NCBI GenBank assembly: GCA_900545525.1
Contig: UQZX01000011.1
Span: 1 to 64,000 of the forward strand
Length of the DNA stretch: 64,000 bases
Direction: 5' to 3'
Source of the DNA: an uncultured Prevotella sp.
GTDB lineage: Bacteria > Bacteroidota > Bacteroidia > Bacteroidales > Bacteroidaceae
Below, one piece after another: positions 1 to 7,241 of this stretch; positions within the stretch are counted from its first letter, which is position 1; every line of letters begins with the position of its first letter. The translations under genes and the position numbers were made by a program. The notes beneath the pieces were generated by a model. The model was not told the DNA's origin. It was given only the letters and a program-made list of their open reading frames with translations, and searched no databases.

Positions 1-1
1 A

Positions 2-1432
2 CCATCCCGACAACAAAGCGAGCCATTGTGCCGCCCAATTGCGGAGTATTACCGGAAATATGACGCCCAAAAGGGGACACAGTTCGTATTCTCGGATCTG
101 GGGACTTATCAACCGGGGAAATGGAGCGTGTACAGCGAGATAAAACGTAAGCTCATCGAAGATTACGGTATTCCGGCAAGTGAGGTGCGCTTCATTCAGG
201 AGTGCAAGACCGACAAGGCACGCAAGGCGGTGATTGATGCCATGAACGAGGGGAAAGTGCGGGTGCTGTTCGGTTCGACGAGTATGCTCGGTACGGGTGT
301 AAATGCCCAGCGGAGGGCGGTTGCACTCCATCATCTCGATACGCCGTGGCGACCGTCCGACCTCTCCCAACGGGATGGACGGGCGGTCAGGAAAGGGAAT
401 GAGATTGCCAAGTTATACGCTGACAACAAGGTGGATGTGGTTATCTATGCCGTGGAAAAGTCGCTGGACAGCTACAAGTTCAACCTGCTGCACTGCAAGC
501 AGACCTTTATCTCTCAGCTTAAAAGCGGAGCGATGGGCGCACGTACCATTGACGAGGGAAGTATGGATGAGAAATCGGGAATGAATTTCTCGGAGTATAT
601 GGCGATTCTCTCCGGCAACACCGATTTGCTCGACAAGGCAAAACTTGAAAAGAAGGTTGCCGCATTGGAGAGTGAGCGCAAATCGTTCAACAAAGCCAAG
701 GGCGGTTCGGCATGGAAGTTACAGGAAAACACCCGTGCACTCGACCATAACAACGAGCAGATCGCCCGTATGACTACTGACTACCAAACGTTCACCTCGC
801 GGGCACAAACGGATGAGGACGGTTATTACCGCAACCCGGTTCGTTTGGACGGCTTGCAGGCGACCGATGTAAAGAGTGTCGGTACACGATTACAGGAGAT
901 TGCCAAGAACGCCACCACCGGAGGTGAATATTCACCGATTGGCGAACTTTACGGTTTCCCTCTTTTAGTTAAGACCGAAAGCTCTATTCGTGAGGGCGTG
1001 GAGGTAAAACAAAACCGCTTCTTTATCGAGGGGGCGTACAAGTACACCTACAACAACGGGCAGTTGGCGATGGCAGACCACAAGGCGGCGGCAACGAATT
1101 TTCTCAACGCGCTGGAACGCATCCCAAAGCTCATCGAGCAGTACAAGACGCAGAATATAGCACTTGAAAGGGATTTGCCAACTCTGCGGGAAGTTGTTGG
1201 CGGCACGTGGAAAAAGGAAGAGGAACTGAAAGTGTTGAAATCCGAGGTGGCGACGTTGGAGCGGAAAATACAATTGGAATTGACCCCACCGCCGGAGCAG
1301 CAACAAGCAGCAGATGACTCAAAAAAAGAGGTGAAAGATCCCCCCAAAGCGGATGTACTTATCAAGGAACATGTTATCATTGCCCGACCGGCTCCCTTGG
1401 AGCATAAAGAAAATAGGGGTATAAAAATGTGA
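2..1432 (+). CDS. Large helicase/methylase-type protein of conjugative transposon, C-terminal part
   Basis: The reading frame is open to the left edge, so this is the 3' part of a much larger gene. It shows the second half of an SNF2/superfamily 2 helicase. STSMLGTGVNAQ resembles motif V and QRDGRAVRKGN resembles motif VI. A charged, coiled-coil-rich tail follows, ending in a Pro/Glu-rich linker. Very large proteins of this type (often annotated as N-6 DNA methylase or helicase) lie in the regulatory half of CTnDOT-like elements. The helicase core is clear. The methylase part cannot be seen here, and the role in transfer is not established. The in-frame TTG near position 26 is not the true start. 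Confidence 0.85.
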   Translation, partial: PSRQQSEPLCRPIAEYYRKYDAQKGTQFVFSDLGTYQPGKWSVYSEIKRKLIEDYGIPASEVRFIQECKTDKARKAVIDAMNEGKVRVLFGSTSMLGTGVNAQRRAVALHHLDTPWRPSDLSQRDGRAVRKGNEIAKLYADNKVDVVIYAVEKSLDSYKFNLLHCKQTFISQLKSGAMGARTIDEGSMDEKSGMNFSEYMAILSGNTDLLDKAKLEKKVAALESERKSFNKAKGGSAWKLQENTRALDHNNEQIARMTTDYQTFTSRAQTDEDGYYRNPVRLDGLQATDVKSVGTRLQEIAKNATTGGEYSPIGELYGFPLLVKTESSIREGVEVKQNRFFIEGAYKYTYNNGQLAMADHKAAATNFLNALERIPKLIEQYKTQNIALERDLPTLREVVGGTWKKEEELKVLKSEVATLERKIQLELTPPPEQQQAADDSKKEVKDPPKADVLIKEHVIIARPAPLEHKENRGIKM

Positions 1433-1598
1433 TGCGACAGGGGCAACCAACCGCAATGAAGTCAGTGCACTCTATTTTTATGTACCGGAAGTGAACAGAC
1501 CGGGCATACGGAAAATCTGTTTTGTTCAAGTAATTAAATTAAAGTAAAAGGCGGTCTTTGACATATTGAGAAAACAAGAGCAGCAGCGTAGATACTAT

Positions 1599-2696
1599 TT
1601 ATACACCTATGTGTTTCTCCCTCCATTGAGCTGGTGGAAGTCCCTCTTCCTTGGTGAATAGGCTGGTGAGATGGGTATTGGAAGAGAATCCCGCTTTTTC
1701 AGCTATCTGTGGGATCGTCAATTCCGGCTGGTCAATCAGCAGCTTTTTCGCCTCTTGGAGGCGTAGTAACGCGATCCACTTGTAGTAGGTACAGCCATAT
1801 TGTGTATTGATGAAGCCAGACAGGTAGGAACGGTTGGAACCTATTTGCCCAGCAATCTCGCTCATATTTATCTTGGGCTGAAGATAGCCTTTTGCCGAGA
1901 TCCAGTCTTGCAGTTTTTCTTCTATCTGTTCATGCGTCAGAGTTTTGTCTGCCTGTACGTTCGATGTTTCGGTCTCGGAGTCCTCGTCAATGGCATCGTC
2001 CACCATCTCGTAATGAATGAGGTAGTCGAGGAAGCAGACGAAGATATAATAGAAAAAAGGAATACTAACGGCAAGATAGATGGTAATCATCCACTTGGGG
2101 GCAAACGCCATTACGGAGCAGAGCAAACCCATTATAATAGCAAAAAACACGCTCTTGCTGATCCATCGGATAAAACCGTCCACGTCGTCGGAATGATAGT
2201 TCCGTATCTTCTGCACTGCGCTGCGATATGTTTTAAAGAATATCCACGACAGATGACCCACGTAGACAAAAAGCCACCCTGCAGCGGGTATGAGCACCCA
2301 TATTGAGAGACTTCGTGGCAAGAAACCGACAGAGAACCAAACGGCAGTACTCGTAACAGCCCAAAGAGAGAGTTGGGTCACGGTTCGCTTGCGGCTTATA
2401 TACTTCTCATTAAGCAATGAAATGAACGAAAAGCCCACCATTATGGTTGATAAATAGAAGAAGGTGATATTCAATGCCGATGCCACTAACGGAAAGGCAT
2501 CTCTGGCATTAAATTTCCATTGTATGAAAAATTGCACACAGAACACAAGAAAGGCTCCTCCCATTATCTTTCTCGATTTACGGTATGTATCAAAAACAGG
2601 GTTCCCCGGAACCTTCCCAATCAACAGGTGGCTCCCCGTCGCAAGTAAAAGTACACACACCGCGAACTGTATATTGCTATAATAATCTTCTATCAT
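1599..2696 (-). CDS. Membrane-anchored AraC-family regulator
   Basis: The protein has 365 residues. About the first 225 form six or seven hydrophobic segments with short loops. An acidic linker follows, then a C-terminal AraC-type DNA-binding domain (about residues 260-360) with two helix-turn-helix units: one around SEIAGQIGSNRSYLSGFI and one around IPQIAEKAGFSSNTHLTSLF. Such proteins sense a membrane or envelope signal and activate nearby genes. It is divergent from the peptide-modification operon starting at 3186. A four-half-site operator array lies between them, so it is the best candidate for the operon's regulator. That link is inferred from position only. The family call is firm; the ligand is unknown. 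Confidence 0.85.
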   Translation of the reverse strand: MIEDYYSNIQFAVCVLLLATGSHLLIGKVPGNPVFDTYRKSRKIMGGAFLVFCVQFFIQWKFNARDAFPLVASALNITFFYLSTIMVGFSFISLLNEKYISRKRTVTQLSLWAVTSTAVWFSVGFLPRSLSIWVLIPAAGWLFVYVGHLSWIFFKTYRSAVQKIRNYHSDDVDGFIRWISKSVFFAIIMGLLCSVMAFAPKWMITIYLAVSIPFFYYIFVCFLDYLIHYEMVDDAIDEDSETETSNVQADKTLTHEQIEEKLQDWISAKGYLQPKINMSEIAGQIGSNRSYLSGFINTQYGCTYYKWIALLRLQEAKKLLIDQPELTIPQIAEKAGFSSNTHLTSLFTKEEGLPPAQWREKHIGV

Positions 2697-2718
2697 CCTT
2701 TTTCTTAATAAACACGTG

Positions 2719-2726
2719 CAAAGGTA
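2719..2726 (-). promoter_or_regulatory. -7 box of the divergent araC-type gene
   Basis: Read on the minus strand this is TACCTTTG, matching the Bacteroidales -7 consensus TAnnTTTG. It lies 23-30 bases upstream of the ATG at 2696. No clear TTTG -33 box is visible. Confidence 0.55.
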
Positions 2727-2756
2727 CGATTTTATTCGTTTTGAACCAAATAGCGC

Positions 2757-2841
2757 CTTTCAAATACGTAAATTTACGTATTTGAAAGAGAGAAATGGCG
2801 AATTTACGTATTTGAAAGGCTGATTTTTACGTAAATGAAAT
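2757..2841. promoter_or_regulatory. Operator array: 32-bp palindrome plus two further half-sites
   Basis: Positions 2757-2788 form a perfect 32-bp palindrome whose right half is TTTACGTATTTGAAAG (2773-2788). The same 16 bases recur exactly at 2803-2818, 30 bp (three helical turns) downstream. A variant with AA for TT and a final T for G lies at 2826-2841. The array sits between the two divergent promoters. The geometry fits cooperative binding by a dimeric regulator, possibly the AraC protein encoded at 1599-2696. Which protein binds is inference. Confidence 0.7.
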
Positions 2842-2862
2842 GCACTAATGGGAAGGTGGGGC

Positions 2863-2870
2863 TACCTTTG
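2863..2870 (+). promoter_or_regulatory. -7 box for the cargo operon
   Basis: TACCTTTG matches TAnnTTTG and lies about 22 bp downstream of the last operator half-site. Transcription would start near 2875, leaving a leader of about 310 bases before the first gene. No TTTG -33 box is visible, as expected of a promoter that needs an activator. Confidence 0.5.
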
Positions 2871-3185
2871 TACCGAGAAAACTATAATGTGTAGTTTCCT
2901 TTTTTCAAAGGAGAAATAATAACTTGTAAATATCGCTTAAGTGACAAAACTTCAAACTTCGTCAATGCTTACTAATTTCATAAAAAAAATAAATGTGATA
3001 TTCATTACCAATAATTTGGTAGTGTCGGAAAATTGTGTAAACACACACTTACCTACAATTAGTAATTCGCGCAACGCGCGTAATATATACCCCTTTCTGC
3101 AAGTCTGCAAGAGATCTCTGGTCTTTCTTGCAGACTTTCTTGTTTTCTCAATGTGTCTATTGTCCAACCATAAATTAAAGAAAAG
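2871..3185 (+). other. Long untranslated leader with hairpins
   Basis: I see no convincing gene in these 315 bases. There is a small inverted repeat AAACTA/TAGTTT near 2880-2897. A stronger hairpin pairs 3101-3111 (AAGTCTGCAAG) with 3127-3137 across a 15-base loop and is followed by a T-rich stretch. The stronger hairpin could be an attenuator-type terminator ahead of the operon. No known riboswitch is recognised. Confidence 0.4.
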
Positions 3186-4352
3186 ATGATGGATACAATA
3201 AACATACCCCTGCCACTCGCGCTTACGCTTTCAGCACTTACATTGCTGTGCGCCTTTGCCGTAATTCCTTACCTGCTCACCTGCTACAACACCGAGTGGA
3301 TGCCTCGTTGGATACGCCCTACCGGTGAAACCTTCGATGAGTACCGCCTCTATTATCCTGCCGATGAATCCCGGTGGTGTTTGGCAATCGCGTTGATGAT
3401 AATTTCTCTTCTGTATGGCGTCGCATCCTTAAACCCCGACATCCGGATACCGCAGGAGAGTTGGATGCTGGTTTACGCATGCGTACCTTCGGTTTATCTG
3501 CTGCATCGCAACCTCTGTTTCCACAAATTGAACAAGTTCACCCATTGCATAGCACTCAAACACATCAATCGCATCAATGTGTACCGGATATGGAAAGCGG
3601 GGTTGTTATGGCTGATTGTGGTAATCCTGCCTGTGGTGAGCCTGCTAAATTTTGTTTCATCCACCGTGCTGCGCCTGTGCACCCTTGTGCTCGCTGCCGT
3701 ATCGGTCTATTTCCAATATACGGAGATTCGGACTTACTGCAAGGAATCTTACGACGAACTCCGCACAAAGAAGGAGCAGTTCGACTTCTTCTCCCTGATG
3801 CCCGGCAGCTATTACCTGCTTTTTATCCTTGTCAGCATCGTGCTCACGCAGCTTGCCCTCTGGCAAGAAAGTATTGTTCCGCTCATCGGGTGGTGCGTGG
3901 GGCTGATGGTGTTCACTGCTTTCGAATATCACTATCGCTTCGCCTCGTGCTATCAGACCGACTGCAACGAGACATGGGGAAAAGATAAAAACGCCCCTGT
4001 ATACTTTCCGATGGAAGAACTGCTGATTCTTCGCCGACGTGAGAGAGCCGCCCTGCGTAAAAAGAACGTTCCCGTTTGGGTGCTCATCGTGAAGAGAGCC
4101 AACACGGATATTTCCCTCTATGATGTTCTCCTCACCGCCAATATCGACAACAAGCTACGGGAAATCTACCTACGCGAAGAGAAGCTATTCTATATCCGTC
4201 GGTTTGAAACGTTTGCCGAAGCTGCCGAATACAAACGTCAGTTCAATACTATCGGACAGATAAAGGAGAAGATACAGGAACTGAACCCCGAATGGAAAGA
4301 ACTGAATGCTAGATCGTCCGACTATTTAAGTACGCTGAACGCTACCATTTAA
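3186..4352 (+). CDS. Polytopic membrane protein with degenerate GIY-YIG-like C-terminal domain
   Basis: The protein has 388 residues. Hydrophobic segments lie near residues 8-30, 62-80, 90-107, 138-178 (two) and 208-246 (two). The last about 80 residues (295-375) are soluble. They follow the pattern of URI-type GIY-YIG domains: a strand VWVLIV, then LYDV where LYIG is usual, NKLREI where the family has its Arg, KLFYIRRFETFAEAAEYKRQF where it has its Glu helix, and NPEWKELN near the end, like NPxWxDL. The YIG glycine is missing, so nuclease activity is doubtful. It opens the operon, 27 bases before the kinase gene. An anchoring or scaffold role is a guess. The membrane call is firm; the GIY-YIG likeness was judged by eye. 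Confidence 0.65.
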   Translation: MMDTINIPLPLALTLSALTLLCAFAVIPYLLTCYNTEWMPRWIRPTGETFDEYRLYYPADESRWCLAIALMIISLLYGVASLNPDIRIPQESWMLVYACVPSVYLLHRNLCFHKLNKFTHCIALKHINRINVYRIWKAGLLWLIVVILPVVSLLNFVSSTVLRLCTLVLAAVSVYFQYTEIRTYCKESYDELRTKKEQFDFFSLMPGSYYLLFILVSIVLTQLALWQESIVPLIGWCVGLMVFTAFEYHYRFASCYQTDCNETWGKDKNAPVYFPMEELLILRRRERAALRKKNVPVWVLIVKRANTDISLYDVLLTANIDNKLREIYLREEKLFYIRRFETFAEAAEYKRQFNTIGQIKEKIQELNPEWKELNARSSDYLSTLNATI

Positions 4353-4379
4353 CGAATTGCGCAACAAAGAAACAATAAG

Positions 4380-5336
4380 ATGAAAAGGATTGATTATACC
4401 GTCGCTCGCCACACCTTCCGCTTACAGATGGAAGCCGGCTCTCCCTTGTGGGAGTGCTTGGGAAACTATGCCCCCTTCCAAGACGAAACTCCCGAAGCCA
4501 CGAGCCCGATATTTACCTTGACCGTGGCAGAGGACGAGGACGAGACGGATCGGAGCCTGCTTACTCCGCAAGGAAACTTCGACAGCGACGGAGCTGCCAT
4601 GGAACTCTTCCTCACAGCAGATGGCGGACGAATGTTCCGGATACACTCGCACGAGGAAGCCGCTACCCAAGGAAGTCGCCTTTACCTGTCGCCCGACTAT
4701 CACGAAGCCACGCTCCATTTCCGCGCCGATGCGGGTAAAGGAAACCGAATGTTCGGTATCACCAATGCCCTGATGTTGCTCTACGCCTTCACCACCGCCA
4801 CGCTGGGCACGCTGCTCATGCACGCCTCGGTGATTGTGAACGGTGGCAAAGCCTGTCTGTTCCTCGGACGCAGCGGCACGGGCAAAAGCACGCACAGCCG
4901 CTTGTGGCTGCAACACATCCCCGGCAGTACGTTGCTGAACGATGACAATCCCGTGATGCGGATAGCCGCGGACGGTACACCTATATTATATGGTAGCCCG
5001 TGGAGCGGAAAGACTCCTTGCTACCGGAACGAGTGCGCCCCGGCGAGTGCCATCGTGCGATTGAGCCAAGCCCCGCGAAACCATATCGCCCGGCTGAAAG
5101 GCGTGGCAGCCTACGCCGCCGTAGCTCCGTCACTCTCCGGCATGCGGTGGGAGACAGAAATGGCGGACGGCATACACGCCACCCTCGCGCGGCTGATAGA
5201 GAGCGTACCTGTCTTTCACCTGCAATGCCTGCCCGACGAGGCGGCGGCACGCCTTTGCTACGACACGATTACCGCACCCAAGGCAGAACCGACAAAGGGA
5301 AACACCGACAGAAAGGAGAGTGTATGCAACGAGTGA
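4380..5336 (+). CDS. HprK-like serine kinase of a peptide-modification operon
   Basis: The protein has 318 residues. The P-loop is FLGRSGTGKSTHSRLW (about residues 160-175), followed by LLNDDNPVMR (about 184-193), which matches the acidic metal-binding motif of HPr kinase/PEP carboxykinase-like folds. The N-terminal 130 residues look like the substrate-binding half seen in HprK homologues of lasso-peptide clusters, where such kinases phosphorylate the precursor peptide. It overlaps the protease gene by 13 bases. The other neighbours are a PqqD-like protein, a nucleotidyltransferase and an ABC exporter. Similar proteins are often misnamed PEP carboxykinase. The likely substrate is the peptide at 8910-9098 (inference). 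The gene is strikingly GC-rich. Confidence 0.75.
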   Translation: MKRIDYTVARHTFRLQMEAGSPLWECLGNYAPFQDETPEATSPIFTLTVAEDEDETDRSLLTPQGNFDSDGAAMELFLTADGGRMFRIHSHEEAATQGSRLYLSPDYHEATLHFRADAGKGNRMFGITNALMLLYAFTTATLGTLLMHASVIVNGGKACLFLGRSGTGKSTHSRLWLQHIPGSTLLNDDNPVMRIAADGTPILYGSPWSGKTPCYRNECAPASAIVRLSQAPRNHIARLKGVAAYAAVAPSLSGMRWETEMADGIHATLARLIESVPVFHLQCLPDEAAARLCYDTITAPKAEPTKGNTDRKESVCNE

Positions 5337-5794
5337 CCGTCCCCAACGAAGTGCTGCTTCCCCAAGTAGAAGCGATGGTAGCCGAAGGCACATCCGTCAC
5401 CCTGCGTGTGAAAGGAAACAGCATGCTGCCTTTCATTGTGGGAGGACGGGATAGCGTAGTGCTGCAAAAGGCGGACAGCCTGCATCGGGGAGACATCGTG
5501 CTGGCACAGGGAGCCGACCACCGCTATGTGTTGCATCGCATTGTCCGCATCGCCGGAAGTCAAGTCACCTTAATGGGCGATGGCAACCTGCAAGGCACCG
5601 AGCAGTGCCAAGCGGCACGGATTACAGCCAAGGCGGTGAGTATCCTCCGTGGCGGCAAGCACATTGCTTGCAACAGCCGGACAGAACGCCGCAAGGCAAT
5701 GGTCTGGCAAAGATTGCTCCCGGTCAGACGTTATCTGCTGGCAATCTATCGAAGAACAGAACTATTACATAAATATAACTACTCAGATATATGA
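5324..5794 (+). CDS. Soluble S24/S26 signal-peptidase-like protease
   Basis: The protein has 156 residues. The ATG at 5324 is preceded by AAAGGAGAG, an unusually good Shine-Dalgarno for this phylum; upstream in-frame starts lie inside the kinase gene and are rejected. Ser33 in VKGNSMLPF is the nucleophile position. His71 in YVLHRIVRI and the GDGN motif at 85-88 match the Ser/His type of signal peptidase (SipW/Sec11-like), not the Ser/Lys type. No transmembrane anchor is visible, so it probably acts in the cytoplasm. The likely job is cleaving the leader of the operon's precursor peptide, a role other RiPP operons give to different proteases. The family call is good; the substrate is inferred. 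Confidence 0.75.
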   Translation: MQRVTVPNEVLLPQVEAMVAEGTSVTLRVKGNSMLPFIVGGRDSVVLQKADSLHRGDIVLAQGADHRYVLHRIVRIAGSQVTLMGDGNLQGTEQCQAARITAKAVSILRGGKHIACNSRTERRKAMVWQRLLPVRRYLLAIYRRTELLHKYNYSDI

Positions 5795-6060
5795 AGATAA
5801 AACAAGGATTCGTATTACGAACGCTCGGCAACGAACAGATTGTAGCCGGCGAAGGACTGGAACAGATTAATTTCAACAAGCTTATATCGCTCAACTCCAC
5901 CGCCGCCTACCTCTGGCAGCAGGTCGTGGGCAAAGATTTCAATGTGTACACCTTCGCCACCTTATTGGTGGAGAAGTACGGCATCGCTCCCCGCACCGCT
6001 ATGACCGATGCCGAAGAGTTAATCATCAGCTGGCGCGAAGCCGGACTGATAGAAGAGTAA
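5791..6060 (+). CDS. PqqD-like peptide-binding protein (RiPP recognition element)
   Basis: The protein has 89 residues. The fold pattern is that of PqqD: N-terminal strands (IKQGFVLRTLGNEQIVAG), the hallmark LNSTAAYLWQQV near residues 34-45, then two helices ending in WREAGLIEE. PqqD-like domains bind leader peptides and present them to modifying enzymes. The start overlaps the protease stop in an ATGA, which indicates translational coupling. As a stand-alone RRE it should bind the peptide encoded at 8910 and hand it to the kinase, nucleotidyltransferase or protease; the partner assignment is inferred from the operon. Confidence 0.85.
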   Translation: MKIKQGFVLRTLGNEQIVAGEGLEQINFNKLISLNSTAAYLWQQVVGKDFNVYTFATLLVEKYGIAPRTAMTDAEELIISWREAGLIEE

Positions 6061-6089
6061 AAGAACCGAAAAGCCAAAGAGCCAAAAGA

Positions 6090-7241
6090 ATGGACACCAC
6101 CGAACAACAATTACTCGCCCTGCTGCGCTCCGCCCTGTGGAGCCGCCCCGTGGATGTTTCCCTTTTCGAGGGAGGTACCTCCTGGCGTGCCCTCTTCCGC
6201 CTTGCCGAAAAGCAGACGGTGGTAGGACTTGTCTACGATGCCGTCCTCACCCTGCCGCAAGCCTTGCAGCCCGATGGTGACCTGCTGCGCACCGCCCATC
6301 TGCACACCATCCGCACCGCCCAGAGCCACCAACTGCTCAACACCACGCTGACCCAACTGGTGCAACGCCTGCAAGCCGAAGGCTTCCGCCCCGTGTTGCT
6401 CAAAGGACAAGGAGTGGCACTCAATTACCCCCATCCGCTGCGGCGCAACTGCGGGGACATCGACCTCTATGTCGGTGAACCGGATTATCCCCGTGTCTGC
6501 CGCCTGCTGCACCAATGGAATATGCCGGGCGAGGATGCCATCGAAAGCATCCAGCACCTGCACTTCAACTACCACGGCGTGTCTCTTGAAATTCACCGCA
6601 TTGCCGGCGTCCTGTTCAATAGCCGCCGCAACCGCCTCTTCCGCCAATGGAGCGACGACCTGCTGCAAGGCGACACCTGCCGCACCGTTTGCATAGACCA
6701 AGCGGAAATCCTGCTGCCCCCCGTGCGTTTCGATGCCTTCTTTATCTTCTACCATACCTACAAGCACTTCCTCACGGGAGGCGTGGGGCTGCGCCAACTG
6801 TGCGACTGGGCACTTTACCTGCACGCGTTCAGCCGGCAGATAGACCGCCCGGCATTGCTCCAAGACCTGAACCGCTTCCATCTGCTGCGTCCGTGGCAGA
6901 TTATGGGGCAGATAGCGGTGCGTCATCTCGGACTGCCACAGGAGGAATTTCCCTTCTTCCTGTCCGATGGAAAGGCGCAAAGGAGAGCTGAAGCGATGAT
7001 GGAACTGATTCTGCAAAGCGGCAACTTCGGCTTTCACGACCCCCAACTCACGACCCGTCCCGACGGATATCTGGCGGGCAAGATGCACAGTTTCCGATGG
7101 GTACACCGCCGCTTGTGGCGTGTGTTGCCGCTTTGTCCTGCCGATACGCTCAGTTACTACCGCACGTTTCTGACCATAGGGATCGCCCAGCTTTACAAAG
7201 ATAAATTCACTACTCAAACCATCACGGGAACTACAACATGA
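6090..7241 (+). CDS. Nucleotidyltransferase-fold protein (PF14907 type)
   Basis: The protein has 383 residues. The core motif at about residues 99-128 reads VLLKGQGVALNYPHP then RRNCGDIDLYV. This matches the K-G-x-x-x-x-x-YP...R-x-x-GDIDL signature of PF14907, with the GDIDL aspartates as likely metal ligands. The remainder is helical with several aromatic-rich segments. Proteins of this family occur in lasso-peptide and other RiPP clusters beside HprK-like kinases. They are thought to modify the peptide or its phosphate, but the chemistry is poorly known. The stop codon overlaps the ABC transporter start (ATGA), so the two are tightly coupled. Confidence 0.75.
   Translation: MDTTEQQLLALLRSALWSRPVDVSLFEGGTSWRALFRLAEKQTVVGLVYDAVLTLPQALQPDGDLLRTAHLHTIRTAQSHQLLNTTLTQLVQRLQAEGFRPVLLKGQGVALNYPHPLRRNCGDIDLYVGEPDYPRVCRLLHQWNMPGEDAIESIQHLHFNYHGVSLEIHRIAGVLFNSRRNRLFRQWSDDLLQGDTCRTVCIDQAEILLPPVRFDAFFIFYHTYKHFLTGGVGLRQLCDWALYLHAFSRQIDRPALLQDLNRFHLLRPWQIMGQIAVRHLGLPQEEFPFFLSDGKAQRRAEAMMELILQSGNFGFHDPQLTTRPDGYLAGKMHSFRWVHRRLWRVLPLCPADTLSYYRTFLTIGIAQLYKDKFTTQTITGTTT

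Noticed and set aside
1433..1598. Possible small gene between the helicase-type gene and the AraC gene
   Set aside because: No open frame of useful length and no start signal.
2941..3189. 82-codon frame in the operon leader
   Set aside because: Starts with GTG, has no ribosome binding site or family and overlaps the hairpin region; treated as leader.
6111..7217. Long open frame on the minus strand opposite the nucleotidyltransferase
   Set aside because: It is a by-product of GC-rich codons on the plus strand; no family, no start signal, and the plus-strand gene has clear motifs.
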